64,000 nucleotides of DNA from Didymella arachidicola (GCA_016630955.3 CM050001.1:558001-622000); one strand, 5' to 3'; positions 1 through 12,970 are shown, counted from the stretch's first letter. Notes: generated from the sequence alone by a model not told the origin. Numbers and translations: made by a program.

Positions 1-3000
1 TTACTGGTATCGAACGGTTCGATCCGCTGGCATACAAGCCGTGATAGCAGTCGTGGATAAAGCATGAACAGAGCGTTGAATCACGCGTGTCAGTACGACG
101 ATACGCAACAGTAGGAGCCATCGAAGAGGAGTGGCGGTCCATTTCCCGAAGAAAGTTTACATGCTTATTGCAGTCGGCTTCCACCATTTTGAGCGATTTT
201 CATCCCTCTCAAACATCATTCGGTCGGCCTGGCCCCGTGACCTATGTTTGACAGCTACCGTCAAAACGGTCCTTGGACCTAACAAATAGATGTGCTGCTC
301 CGTGATTACCGCGCAATTCATCGTCCAATAATTCGCAACTAAGAGCGCGAGAGTGCCTCGTCGAAGCCCGTAGCAAGAATGCCCGGGTTTGGGGCGGTCT
401 CAACGCCAGATCAGGTGGCTCAACTTCCACATTTCTGCAGGCGCTTGACTGCTTGGTCTTCTGCAGTGTTGATACTGGACACTCTTCCCTCTGGTCTGGG
501 CGCTGAGTGGCTATGGTTAGGCTGCTGGGGGAGCACGATCGCGATGCAGCTGACGCAGGCTTGACGTGTCTTCTAACAATGCGCTCCGCTGAGCAATCTA
601 CAGAACGCCAGATGCCAGCACTTTGATCTTCATTTCAGATCACCCTTTCTTGTCAAGCTACTTATCTCGAAAGTTGATAGAATCCTGATATTGAGCTTTT
701 AGAGGATAAGATCAAGGAACGTCGGATGACAGCGGTCTTGCCGCTCACAGGGCCCGGCACCCGAGCTTCCATCCCGGTTCTCCTAGCCGCCAGCAGCCGC
801 CAGTGCTAGCGTGCATCTCAAAATCCTAGGCCGTGTTTGACAGTCGTTTAGTTGTTGCCTGTCACCTGTGTGACCTTTCCTGTTGGTCGAGACCCCGTCA
901 TATTCTGCGCTCCTTCACACCAGAGCTCCTAGCCGACGCTAGCGCCCATCCTTCAATGCACGACATATTCTTTAGCTATCAACACCAAAACATTCTTGCC
1001 TACTCAGGAAATTACGGGATGCGTTGCTGCTGCAAGGGACGTATACGAGCGCTGGTAATGCTGACTCGACCGACTGAATCTCATAAACATAGACTCGGTC
1101 CCTTTGAACACGAGACACCAAACAAGCTCAGCTTCATCTTGGTATTTTGACTCAACGGTGTCGATCGGGAGCTCTATTACCTTTTAGCATAGCCACAGAA
1201 GCTCAGCCGAACACGCAGGAGCGTCTCCGACCCATTGTCCTTGCTCTTCGAGTACCCAGCCCCTCCAAAGGTTGTATTACCCGCAGTGGGTCGACTTCAT
1301 AAACTGCAAAGTTCTCGAGGACGTCAATAGGCCGACGTTGTGCCTGGAAGCCGCGATTGACATGTTGTGTCGATGCCCATCGCCTTGGAAAACTGCAGCT
1401 GGTTTTCTATCGAGTGACTAGGTGTATTGCACTCTTTAGCAAAAGACATACGAATTGTGAAGCGTATGGTCAAAGAGATAGAGGAGAATTACCAGAAAGC
1501 TTTCTCTTGGATACTATCTGATGGAATTGCAAATATTGTAAGTTGTTCCTGATCCACTTCGTAGCCTTTGAGAAGTAGGCGCTGAGCCTACTTCACTCCG
1601 GCGCCGTACTCTTGAAAGTGATTGTATTCTAGTAACCAACGATAGCTGATGTCTACCCCAAAACTGCAGCATCTTTCGCCTGAATCGCTGCTGTAAGTAA
1701 TTTACAAAGTATGCCGATATCTCAACCCTAGGCATTCAATAGACACTGCAAACTGCTCTTTCCAGAACCACTAGTGGATTCTTTAACAAGATCTACAACG
1801 GCGAAAGGTAGAATCGAATAACAATGGGCATCTTATTGTACAATGCGTTCGATTCTGCCGGGTCAGTGCTGGTCTACTAATTGGTCGGGGATGATTCACG
1901 CGGGTCTCGACGCTGACCAGTTCAACGACTCCAGTTTGTTTGGCTGGAGTACGTATGTCGCTGGATGCATGAATGCAACTTGCGGCTGTGGTCGCTAAAC
2001 ATTGATTGATTGCTTGTACATGGCCTGTCTCTTGGGCGACACTACCCGTGTATGGAGCCGAACTCACCCATTCCTAATCTGCCCTCAAAGCCTCACGCTG
2101 TAGAGGGACCTGTGCCTTGACGCTCGACTAGAGCAGATTAGTGATTGGCCCATATTGAGGCTGGCCTAATTGAGAATATTGAAGGAACAAGGAAGTACCA
2201 CTTAAGCTTGCTTGGAGTCTTCAAAGTACCTATAGGAGCGCTTCCCAGTCCACCGCATGCACCGCACCGGCTTTGGGAAGGTCCCGAGCAGCACGCATAC
2301 TAGGGAAACGTTCGTCGCTCCACCTCCACCTTCATGGTCCCCAAGAAAACAGCAAAATACAATGAACGCAAAAACCTGGCAGCCTCCTCCGCTGTTCATA
2401 CTGTCTAGCGCAACCGAAGTCTGGTATCAATTGCGCCATCCTAGTGTTGGGCAACCAACACCCAATGCGAAATTGCCGTATGCGGAAAGCAAACTAGGGA
2501 AGAGAGCATGACTTGTAAGCCGACACGATCTTTACGAAAAGCAGGGCGCGAGATGATGCACTTAGTGCATGAAGACCCCATAACGCTACCGACAGCAGCA
2601 GTTGACACTTATCCATGGGACTGCTAAATGCAAAAAGCAGGACATGAAAATGTCAGCGTTAGCGATGGCAGCGAACGACAATACAATTGCTTGGTGCCTC
2701 ATGTAGATGGCAGGAACCGAGGCGATCCGCTAAAGCACGTGCGTAGAGACACTTACGTACTGTGGTAGGGGTCCTGCAGCAAAAGCGAAGTTGGTACTTC
2801 CGCACTCGGTTTCGCAATTCCACGATCGAGGACCAGATCACCAAGTTCTGTCAGATCAAGAGAAAGACATAGGGGTTCGGCAACCTGTAAAATGGCTTCA
2901 ATACTAAGCAAGGTACTCCGTTTTTCAATACTTGCCCTATTCAGTAGCAGTGGACAGAACATGAAAGCGCCGGAAGACCGGCAGCCCAGTTGTAGGGTCA

Positions 3001-3354
3001 TTGAGCGGCAGCATGTCGCCAGCCGAGCACTGAAATCGATACTGAGAGCCAATACCACCGTACTTGTCTCCGCTATGCTCTAGTTTACACTGATGACAGC
3101 ACTTTAGCGTTGGGCAATTGACACTCGTCTAGAAGTTGCCTGAAGCGGAAAGCAAGCTACTAAACGGGCCGTTTGTTACCACGGCTCGAGGTTCGAGCAT
3201 CGTGGAAGTGACAAAGGTATTTCAAAATGAAGAACTAGACCTGCAAATTCAGAAGCGCCCTTCCAGCTGAGGCCGCTGACCTTAGCTATTTGCAAAGGTA
3301 AGAGCGAAAAGGATATAACACGCCAACCTGCATCCATAGTACCCATCACGCCCC
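1..3354. other. gene-poor stretch, no gene recognised
   Basis: No reading frame here has a recognisable domain, a plausible exon chain or a convincing start. Two related 55-base segments, at about 2442-2496 and 3105-3159, look like copies of one degenerate repeat (about 73% identical by eye). The rest shows no structure I can name. Some of the stretch could be the downstream region of the annexin gene, which is transcribed towards it. Confidence 0.5.
2442..3159. repeat. pair of degenerate 55-bp direct repeats
   Basis: The segment at 2442-2496 and the segment at 3105-3159 align without gaps. They share blocks such as GTTGGGCAA and GCGGAAAGCAA, and about 15 of 55 positions differ, many of them C/T or A/G transitions. 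The spacing is about 660 bp. They may be remnants of a mutated transposable element; no coding capacity lies between them. Confidence 0.45.
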
Positions 3355-4924
3355 TTACGGTTTGACACAAGCAACCATCAACTTCTCGTAATCACCCCTT
3401 GTCTCGCCCTCAATCCTCTTAACAAGATCCTTGCCGTACTTCTTCTTGTACTCAGCGCTCACAGCGTTCATGAAATTACGATCCCAGTGACACCTAACGA
3501 CACGCTGGACAAGCAGCTGGTCCTTGGTGCCCAACCCGGCCATACTCTCCTCCAGCCTGACAGCTTCAGCCAGCGCACGGTTTTGGGCGCGAGCGAGGAG
3601 CAGCAGAAGTGCGTCTTCCATGTGACCTGAGAATGCAGACTTGAGCACACCGTTGAGGTCCTTGTGAAAGCGCTGCTTGTAGCTTTGCGCAATAGCACGG
3701 AGCTGGGCGTCGTTCTTGGATGTGAGGATCTGGCAGACCAGAGGGGCATTCTTGCTGACCATGTTGCCGATGCCTTGCTGCAGGTCGGTGACAGCCTGCT
3801 CGATTTCCTGGGGGATGACAGGCGCGGAATCTTCTGCGCGGCGAGCAGCGACGATCATCACGTACATCTGCTCGGTAGCTGCCGACAGGTCACCCTTGAG
3901 ATCGGCCTCAAGACTCCTCTTGAAGAGCTTCTGGTACTCTTGCTTGATGGCATTGATATCTGCGTTGGAGCGGCCGATGAGAACGTCATCGAGCATGGCC
4001 TCCTTGGTTCCCATACCCTTCATGGCGTTAAAGAGAGTGTAGCAGTCTGATACGAGAGGGCCGCGGGCGATCTCCATCAGCCCTTCTTTGAAATAGCTGC
4101 TAGTCTCCTTCTCGAGATCATTCACCATGTTACGCATTAACCTCTGGTCATATTGAGTGCGAATGGTGTTGACCTGAATCGGGTCCTTCTTTGCCAGAAT
4201 CGCAATCAGTGCCTTCTCGTCGGTTCCGAAGCCCTTCATGGCCTTGCGAATAGCCTCAACATCCCGCGAAACGTCGATGTTGGCTGTCTGCTGCGGCCCA
4301 TACCCAAGGGAAGGCTGGGTTGGAGGTCCATACTGTTGCTGCACAGGAGGTGCCTGATACTGGCCTGGTGGCGGCGCACCGTACTGTCCTTGTTGTAGCG
4401 GGGGAGCTCCGTACTGGCCCTGGGGTGGTGGTGCTCCGTATTGCCCTTGAGGTGGTGGTGCGCCAAATTGAGCCTGTGGTGGCGGCGCGCCGTACTGGCC
4501 TGGGGGAGGTGCACCGTATTGGCCCTGCGGAGGAGGAGGCTGACCCCACTGTTGTTGCTGAGGTGGCGCTCCGTACTGACCTTGAGGAGGCGGACCACCG
4601 TACTGGTTAGATGGTGGGGCGCCATACTGTTGCTGCGGTGGAGGCTGGCCCCATTGCTGCTGTTGGGGAGGAGCTCCGTACTGGCCTTGGGGTGGATATT
4701 GTTGATTCTGCATTGGAGGTTGCCCGTACCCTTGGGGAGGTCCTTGCTGACACTGTGGCTGCTGGCCGTAAGGCTCTGTTGTGTATTAATACAGGTTCAC
4801 TCAACGCCAAGTTGTGGGATGGCTGAGCTATGGACAGATGCAGAATGCACAGCCCGCGCGGTCGTAACTTACGGCCTTGATAGGGTGGCTGTCCGTAGCC
4901 CCCTGGGGGTTGGTTGTACGCCAT
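3355..4924 (-). CDS. annexin with long Gln/Pro/Tyr-rich N-terminal region
   Basis: Two exons, complement(3355..4775, 4873..4924), give 490 aa. The 97-bp intron has a GTAAGT donor and an AACAG acceptor. The start is the ATG at 4924; the codon further upstream is GTG. Residues 1 to about 180 are low complexity, with about nine copies of a QYGAPP-type unit and several QQQQWGQ segments. The annexin core follows from about residue 182 with four repeats. The calcium-site signatures GFGTDE, GMGTKE and AGLGTKD are visible in repeats 1, 2 and 4; repeat 3 (GIGNMVSKN) has lost it. Annexins bind acidic membranes in a calcium-dependent way and act in membrane organisation and traffic. Similar glycine/proline/tyrosine-rich heads occur in human annexins A7 and A11, so the head may drive self-association (inference). 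Identity is secure; the cellular role is not shown by the sequence. Confidence 0.93.
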
Positions 4925-5649
4925 GATTCGCACTGCAGTAGCTCTTGCTGGACTCCGTGATGCTGACTACCTTTGCCGTCGACTTCGGTAAAGGTGTAAG
5001 CGCTACGGAGTGATTACGGTGCTGCAAAGGTTCGAGAGAAGGCACACGGAGGAGGTCGGTAGAGAAATATGCGGTCTCAAGACGATCCTCGGGTCAGCTT
5101 ATGTGGAGCCTCAAGGTAAAGTTTTGGAGGGGCTGAGCGACACAGCTCAAGAGGCGCAAAAAACAAGTGGGGTGAAAACATGACGAAACAGCCACAGCAG
5201 CCAACACTTGGCAATGATTAGCCTGGTCGGAGTCGTTCTGATTCGCTCTGAAGAATGGTTCGCAGGTCAGGCGCGCTGTCGCTTAGGAAGACCGTCGCTG
5301 CCTAAAGGCTGGTGATGCACATGGCAGGCCTTAGCGTGTAAGGCTGTGCGCTGCAGGTGGGGCAATTATGATGCACAGTTCAAAACACCATCAACACCGG
5401 AGGGGCACCGCCTCGTCATCTCCAATCCCGCACTGGCATGGTGTGTGGCACAGCAATGCTCTACGGTATCGGCTCGAGTCTTGCCACTGGCTGAATGATG
5501 TTCATACTGATCTGACGGCTACACTACAGGAAAGCAGGAAATGGGTATCGCCCAAACGCCAGCGTTCCACGCCAGTAATACCTTCTCACTTTCCGTAATG
5601 TTAGTCTCTCTTGCTTCACGGACTGTCCATACAAAGCTCCATTATCTCC
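4925..5649. other. spacer upstream of annexin; no gene
   Basis: About 700 bp between the annexin start and the end of the next minus-strand gene. It should contain the annexin promoter and the 3' region of nothing else on this strand. Open frames here are short and featureless. Confidence 0.5.
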
Positions 5650-6438
5650 CTAGCGTCGGTCACTTCCTCCAATCTTCTTAACAAAGCTCATCAGACTGCC
5701 ACCCAGCGTTGGCCGTCGCTCTAAGTCCTGATTCTTCTGGTACCTTTCCACTTCTTCTCTATCCCAATCACCATATCCCTTGGGCGGCTCGGGCGCTGCA
5801 TGCATATGTCCGTGAACATGTGTGTGCACATGCCCTTCATGATCATTGCCGTAGTTGTATCTGTCATCATGGTTTCCGTACCCGTTCTGACTTTGCCGAG
5901 CATAAGTGTCCGGTAGTGGTTGGGCGTGCTGCGAGAGGGCGGATTGATAAGATTGCGCCGACTCGTAGGACCGGCGAGAATCGTAGCCGTACTGTGATGA
6001 GGAAGAGCGGCGGCGATCATGTGAGTAGCCAGGTGAGCCGGGCATCATGGCCTGCTGTTGCTGAGGCGAGTATTGATAATGATCTGATATGGGTTGTTCT
6101 TGCGGGATAGGCCGCAGATGATATGTGGGATAGGAGTTGGCGTATGAGCTCGATGGTGGTGGTTGTGATGGTGATGTGCCATAGCCATGCGCATAGTCTG
6201 ACGATGCTCGTTGGCGATTGGATGCAGGGATGGTGATGGGGTTCGATGTTAGTGGCCCCTGTTGATATGGTGCCGTTGGTGGTGGAGGGAAGTAGCTCGA
6301 TTGCTGTTGTGGGTATGGTACCGGGGCTGGTGTTGTGGGGTACGGTGGATTCGAGTATGAGCGAGTGCGTTGCTGCTGTGGCTGTGGCTGATACCCCAGA
6401 TGCAGTTGCCCTGAACGGGCTGAGCCGTACGAAGACAT
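5650..6438 (-). CDS. conserved fungal low-complexity protein, His/Gln-rich
   Basis: A single exon of 262 aa read from the ATG at 6438; the same frame is open further upstream but only with a GTG. The protein is largely disordered: Pro/Gln/Ser/Tyr-rich stretches with PQQQ runs, a DRRRSSSS segment, then a histidine cluster (HVHTHVHGHMH) near residues 205-215. It ends in a short ordered, conserved-looking tail with RRPTLGGSLMSFVKKIG. That tail resembles the C-termini of uncharacterised Pezizomycotina proteins. The histidine cluster could bind metal (inference). No signal peptide or membrane segment is visible. Function is unknown. It is on the same strand as the annexin, about 725 bp upstream of the annexin start, so the two are separately transcribed. 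Confidence 0.7.
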   Translation of the reverse strand: MSSYGSARSGQLHLGYQPQPQQQRTRSYSNPPYPTTPAPVPYPQQQSSYFPPPPTAPYQQGPLTSNPITIPASNRQRASSDYAHGYGTSPSQPPPSSSYANSYPTYHLRPIPQEQPISDHYQYSPQQQQAMMPGSPGYSHDRRRSSSSQYGYDSRRSYESAQSYQSALSQHAQPLPDTYARQSQNGYGNHDDRYNYGNDHEGHVHTHVHGHMHAAPEPPKGYGDWDREEVERYQKNQDLERRPTLGGSLMSFVKKIGGSDRR

Positions 6439-7709
6439 TCTGGTGAAGTCTTCGGGGTAGAAGAGGCGGTAGGCTGGTAGCGCGTTCACTTTGGCGGTTG
6501 GCTATGGATGTATGTGAGTGTCCAATCTTGGCCAGGAACCCGGATCCTGCTTTCAAGTCTGATGTCGTATGCGGCTGTTCCCGATGGATGAACCTGCAGA
6601 TCGCTAGCCGAGATGTTGTGAACCGTTTAGAACAGATGGGTGCGAATTCTCAGTATCGATTCAACTTGCAGCGACTACACGCTGATTCATATATGTATTC
6701 ACTACCCTAAACTAATTTAATCACGAGGATATGCTTGCTCAGCTTCCCAGGCTAACTCGTATCTTGACCGGCGAACTATATATTCAGCCCAATTGCAAGC
6801 ATCACGAGAAGCTAAACCCCAGTGTTCTGCGGACCAGTGTTCTGCGGACCAAGGATGTTTTCAAGCCAGCCTTTGTCAATATGAAAAATGTTCAATTACA
6901 ATCGTCACTTATCGTTTTTCCCGCGCCAGTCAACGGTGCGCGGAGCGGGAGGGAGCGCGAAGGGCAAGGATCCAGGAGCGATGACATCAGTTCGCAGGCG
7001 GTTCGCCGTAAGCGAGTGCTAGGTGCCTGATTGGCGCGCTTTGAGTGGTGTGGAGCTCTGGCAGCTCGTTGGCGGAGTGGCGGATAGTGGAGTGTCGATC
7101 TCATAGCTCTCGAAACATGCGTGCGGGGGGAGGCTTAGGTTCAAGGTGCGGAATGAAGGGTGTCCTAGTGAGTATCGTGGAGGTCCTCACTCGATCTGCA
7201 GTCGACTCGGTATTCAGATCGTGCAAAAGCTCTGCAAGGTTGTTGAGACACAGCGAACAGGGTGGGATTTATGTGAACGTAGATGTATTATCAATTTCGA
7301 ATGCTATGCTCGCTTGTTGCTGTAATCGACATGATCTATGGTTGTAGGTTGTACAAGATAAACGCACACATGAACGCCAGACGCGCCTGCTGATGCCTGT
7401 GTGCGCCGAAGTAGATTATAGTCGTCTCGAACTCATACTTCAGCGCTTGAAGTGGTGGTTCGGAGCGTTTAGTAGAAATAGCCCCAGTATGCCGATCCGC
7501 GGCTTTTGGTCTGTTCTGTCGTCTCGTCAAGTTTCGAGCGGCAGGTCTGAGCCCTAGTTCCCGAGCTTACGACAGCTCGCCTTGACCTCCATCAAGTCGA
7601 AACCGTTTTCCTAGTGAAATGTGCCTGTCCTGTACACGACCCGTCGACATGTGGCTACGTGTGCCGTCATGACGGTCGGTAGAAGGTACACGAGTGGGAG
7701 GTAACGTGC
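6439..7709. other. intergenic, no gene recognised
   Basis: About 1.27 kb between two minus-strand genes. A 15-base unit (AGTGTTCTGCGGACC) is tandemly duplicated at about 6832-6861. Nothing else was recognised; promoter elements for the 5650-6438 gene should lie at its left end. Confidence 0.45.
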
Positions 7710-9006
7710 TCAGTTGAATATCTCGCCGATGTGGCGCTCGTTCTCAGGCTTCCAGGTACCTAAATATGTCAGTCGCAAGCTCAAGGTTGTTTATGATGTA
7801 TGACATTCGAGCAACTGCCGGAAGTCAAGTCGCACGTCTGCCAGCTTGCACGAGATCCGGGGCGCAGGTATACAGGTGAAAGTAGGGTCATTGCTTACCT
7901 TCAAAAGCGTGCTTCACGAATGCCATTGGGTCATCGTCCTCGCCGGCACCCATTGTCTTGATACCTGGGCTGAAGCTCGTGATAGGCAAAACGATAACAT
8001 CGCCGACCTTCTTCGGCGCCTTCATGCCGGTGAAGTGCTCCCAAGTGATGTTGCCCTTGCTTGTTTCCATATCGAAGAAGTCGGGGTTGTTGAAAAACCC
8101 AAAGATGGCATCAGTCCAGCGCGCAGGACCGGTAAACTCAATTATGCCCTTGTGGTCTTTGGTGAGCTTGCCCTCGGCCTTGCGCCTGAGGGTCTCGTGC
8201 GTGATGTTCGCAACAACGTCGACAAGAATGGGATGTCCGGGCTTTGACTGCATAGTCCATTGGCAGAACTGGATGCGGCGCGAGTACCACTCAGCCCAGT
8301 CTGGGCGGTCAGGATCGGCCTCTATGCCGATGACCATGCCATAGCTGTTCGTGGGAACGTCTGAAGGAATCCAATCGGCGGCGCTCTTAAGGGCGGAGGT
8401 GTCGATGTCTGAGTAGATTCCACCACGTGCGAGCAGAATGAGGTAGCGAAAGAAGTCGGCCTTCAAGACGGGAAGAGGAAGCGCGTTGTAGGCCTCGAGG
8501 ACCTCGGGCACAGAGGCGTATAGGTGTCTGATCAGGTGCACGGCGACGTTGTCGGTAATGACCTCGTGTACGAAGTTGGGGTGGTGGATCGACCAGCTGG
8601 CCTCAGCCTCACGGAATGACTCGCTGAACTCGCCCTGAGCTGGTGTGTACTTCCACGTCTGCCAGATGTAGGCAGGAAACTTGGAGTCCACATCGTAGGG
8701 GAACTGGTACTCGAGCTGCTGCTTGAGCGGGCGCGAGTGCAGCTCGTCAAGACTGATCTGCTCTTTGGGCTTCTTGACAGTCGTTTCAGGTGCATTGAAG
8801 ACCTTGTCCGTCTTATCAGCAGCCGCCTTCTTCGCCTCCTCGGCCTTTGCAGCTGCTTCTTTGGGGTTCACCCATGGACTGGGCTTGGGCAGGTCGTGTG
8901 CGTTCTTGAAGGTTGGCGAGCGATTGCTTGTGTGGTGCGACTTGAACATGAAGAATAGCGTCAGACATGCCAGTGACAGCACGAGCGCTTTCTTAAAGGT
9001 GAGCAT
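7710..9006 (-). CDS. Och1-like alpha-1,6-mannosyltransferase (GT32)
   Basis: Two exons, complement(7710..7759, 7899..9006), give 385 aa. The frame of exon 1 would stop just after the GTAAGC donor. Splicing to a 50-nt final exon (acceptor TTTAG) adds a C-terminus beginning GTWKPENERHIG, which matches the usual end of this family. The N-terminus is a type II membrane anchor (residues 5-21, Leu/Ala/Phe-rich) followed by a Lys/Ala-rich stem. The glycosyltransferase 32 catalytic region runs from about residue 105 (PAYIWQTWKY) and carries the sugar-nucleotide/metal DXD motif in GGIYSDIDT. Enzymes of this family act in the Golgi and start outer-chain mannosylation of N-glycans from GDP-mannose. Fungi usually have several Och1-like paralogues, so which linkage this one makes is not certain. 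Confidence 0.88.
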
Positions 9007-12000
9007 CGTGGAGTTGTGCGCGGGCCTCGAGGGCTGCGTAGGAGGACGGTGACGGTAACGGTGTAGGGGCGTGAAGGGCGACGGAGGCGGGCTAAATGAT
9101 GCTCGAGTGCGGGTGGAGCACGGTGAAAGGGAGAGAAGTGTCGCAGCAGAGGTACAGCTGGTCTTTCACTCTCGTGGCTGTCTGGGTAAATGTTGGCCCT
9201 ATCAGTCGCGGCTTCTCGATTACCCCAAAGGAATCGAAGGAATCCTTGCTACTTCCGGCAGTTACGAATCGGTATTCGAGTCTGGCGTCAGGCACACTCT
9301 CACAGGACCCGATCAATGCGAAAAGAGAAACAACAGAATCAATGCAGCAAGACAAGTGGCTGGCCCCGGGATTTTGTTGGGCGATGCATGGTCGGCCATT
9401 TTCTCAAGGGCAGTTCTTAGCAGGGGTTGTTTCACACGTCCGGGCGCGCTAGCTGCAACGCTTAACCAGCGCTGTGGAGGCGTGCCTGTCTGTCCCTGCG
9501 CTGTGTGGCCTCGCACTGCGACCAGCCCCATGCGCGTCGCCGTCAGCAAAGGGAGACGATGGCCCGCCGCAGCATTGGCAACATCGCCGTATCTTTGGGC
9601 CGTAGCCACTCAACTTGCAGCAACGCCGCATAGACATCATTATTGCGAAGCTGCTGACACGTCTCAGCTAACTATGGCAGGAATCTGGTGGCAGGCGAGA
9701 AACCCATTTTTGGCTAGCGGCTGAGCGGCCATGGCGCCCGCCACGCGTTCACCTCATCGATTCCCGGCTCCTGAGCGCCTTTGATCTGACGCAGCCGTTG
9801 AGCACCGCCAGCACCCAGCCCTCCACGGTCATCTTCCACCGCGTCTGCTGCAGCAATGCTTATCGTCCCTGCTGCAAGGTACATCGTCTCAAAGAAAAAG
9901 CTTCACGCGCTCCTGCCTCGTGTTGCACAGCGTGGCCTCCCTTGAACGCAGTTCGCAGCAGGCCAAGCCAAATACGCAGCAGCGGGATGGGCTGAAACTT
10001 AGGCTTCCCGGCTGCTGTCGCCATCTTTAGCACCATCTCGAGCCTTCGGTTCCGCTGCTCGCCAGCCTATTGAACCTCTCCACTGTTACAATGCTGCAAC
10101 TACAGCTGCATAACCATCTATCAAACTGTAGCTACCTCCAAGTCGCTGACGTCTGCTGCTGATCCAGAGGCCAGATGTCATCAGGAACTGGAAAGACTGC
10201 ACTCCGACTGGTGGAGAGTAATCGCGCATTATCTTAAGATATCGTAATTATGTCGTCGCTCGAAACTGTTACACACTCGCGAGGTTGGCAGCTTTAGCCA
10301 TCTGCATCTGCAACATATGCAATCGTCATCACCTCTGCAGCTCTAGGAACGCAGGGGTTTGGACGCTGGTCTGGGTGCCAGAAAGCTCGCTACATCCGCT
10401 CCCGACCGTCCATTCCCCACAGGAACTCCACACCCAGGAATGACTTTCGGTGGCCCTTTCACTCAAACAAAGCATTGTCCTTCGAGATAGGAGCATGAAA
10501 GGAGCTACGTTTAAACGTGAAGGATCTGACAGATTTCTTTGTCACTTTCAGCGTCAGCGAGTCAATCCACTCGTATCACGACCTCGTATTCGTATCTTGC
10601 TACCTCCCCTATCTGGCTCTCGGACCGGAGATGGATCCCCACGATTACGCCTCCATTGTTGGTGCAATTGACGCTTCCACTTGCATCACGGTAAGCTTCC
10701 TTTTCTGTGTGCCGAAGTTAATGATATCGAAGGCCCGCCAACGGCCTGTGTGGAGACCTCGTGCAGCTCTTCACGTATCGCTCGGGTTATATCAGTGCGA
10801 CAGCCTCACTATGCTTGGAAAACCTCTATTCCACCACTGATAACGTTGAACAACTATCTCCCGGCGAGAATGTACCCTTAAATGTTGCAACGAGTCCTAC
10901 AATGTATCGATCACGCATCGCTCTCTTCTCTGGACATCGAGATTGCAACCTGTCCCTTGGCCATCATGGCTTTCATAACAGTGCAGCTTCGACATTGCAG
11001 CCGCTGGCGGTTAGGCTGTAGGGAGGCCAACAATTGGCAGAAGACAGCGAGAACAACCATACACAGATGGCTTCTCGGATTTTAGCAATCGCAGGTTCAA
11101 ATGCATGCGTCAGAGGCGAGGTTCCAGGGAGACAGGATGATACTCGATAAAACTGTTTCTAGCTCGCGAATTGATGGCTACGTCGAACCTACCGCATAAG
11201 GGACATTGCCAGCTCTGAAAAGCTGGCACTGCGACCAACAGTACATGGAAGAGTGAAGGCAGCAGTCTGACGGACTTGCGATGCTTATACACAGCGTTGA
11301 AATTCATCTTCGGTCTGCGAGTCGAGAGATCACAGTCATCTACATAGTAGAAACGACATTGCTTTAAGAGGTGCCATCGCACTCGCAGTGCTGCGCATGG
11401 CACCTACTGCGTTACTGCCTCCCTGCTGTACACTCCAGAGATACGCAGCAGCATTCGTCTTGCAGCCTCAAGCCTCGTTACGACAAGAACCCCCTCGTCT
11501 CTTTGCAGTCGAACAGAGCACCTCGAACAGAGATCCGAATCATTTGTCTTCCGGCCAAGGTGTTCGACGATTTCTGTCAGCACGATGTTGCAAGATTGCG
11601 GGTGAATCAACGGTTTTGCGAAAGATGCTTCATTAGGCAAGAAGTGAAGCGGGGCACGGAAGCTAACGGAGTGGATGGAGTACAACATGTGGCTTCACAG
11701 CTTTGCCCCTTTGTCAGGGTAATCGATGGTTTTGCGAAGTTGCCAGACTAGGCAAGTTGCCATCTGCAGTCTTGTCAAGGCCTCCTGGTCTCGACGACAG
11801 GCTGAAATGCATTGCCTTGCTGTGGCACACGCTTCTTGTCACCAGGTGCGTCTCCAGCGCTGGGGCGGGGTCCAGCGACAGTAGCTGAGCACAGCCTCCT
11901 TCCGCACATGGCACTCAGCCTGGCCACGGAACATTTTAATCCCCTCTCGTCTCCGCTCAACTTTCATCTCCTCTGAACACCCTTTTAAATTGAGGCTCTC

Positions 12001-12970
12001 GCAGCTGTAGGTCTCGCAGAGACTGCCATTCGACTGGCCGCGTGTGCGAGCTCGTTGTTACAAGGGATGATTGCCATCAAGTAGAATGGGAGGATAGAGG
12101 ATCTACCGGAAGATCCACTCAGCAAACGGTCGATACATTCACGGTGCCGATAAATTTGAAGGTAATGGTGACAGTATATCGTGATTTCCAAGGTCTTTCG
12201 CCTCGGATCAAGTCAAATTGGTTGTACATAGCCATTTTCTCAATACTTGCTTGGCTGCGTTTGCAGAAGCTCACAAACTCCGCACTCTGACCCTAACAAT
12301 CTTGGACAGAGCAGAAGTAGGTTTCTCTGGGTCACGATAGTGGTCCAAGTCGTTCTACATGGCCAATGAAGAAAAATCGATTGAGGAACGCTACCTTGGC
12401 GAGCTCATAGTCAATGCAAGAGGTCCTGTCCAGCAATCTTCTTCTGCCCATTCAGCTATAAAATTGACCAGGCGACCGCCTCAGCCCGAGCGATCCAATC
12501 AACACGACTTCAAGCTTGCCAGTTGAGGCAGTTTGCCGTCAGCTAGAGCGTGCAAGTCCTCAGTTGAGACTTCTTGCCGGATAGTTGTGACATGGCGGGC
12601 TGGAGCAAAATACTAATCTTCGTGTGAGAATTGCGCCCTTTACCGGAACGGACTCCGGCGCCTTCACTATGGTCCACCGATAGCATCATAGGTACGCATT
12701 CACGTCCCGTCTCCGGAACGTCAGTGCGAAAATCAACGCGAGATAGGACTAAGAGCTTATTTAGTTGCATTAGTACCTAGATCAATAGTTGCTCGAGACC
12801 TACTGAGTTGGGAAAGTTGGCTTGGATTAAGCTGATGCCATCCCTGCGACATAGCAAACTGGACGGTCCTCCTATCTATGTGACTTGGCTACGGCGAAGT
12901 GCGTCAACCATCTGCATCCGCCTGATATAGACTACTGGCATGTCGATATAGATGGATGGTTCAAGTATAC
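9007..12970. other. 4-kb gene-poor stretch
   Basis: No coding region is recognised on either strand. The longest open frame (9071-9724, plus) starts with GTG and has no domain. Between 11.5 and 12.6 kb there are several degenerate copies of a short repeat, listed separately. The remainder shows nothing I can name. Confidence 0.5.

Noticed and set aside
833..1150. 105-aa plus-strand frame in the first kilobase
   Set aside because: Its first codon is GTG and the composition is that of random DNA.
4236..4625. Long alternative frames across the annexin repeat region
   Set aside because: They are by-products of the repetitive Gln/Pro coding sequence, in the wrong frames.
9071..9724. 217-aa open frame on the plus strand upstream of the Och1-like gene
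   Set aside because: It opens with GTG, has no domain or sensible composition, and lies over the likely promoter of the divergent gene.
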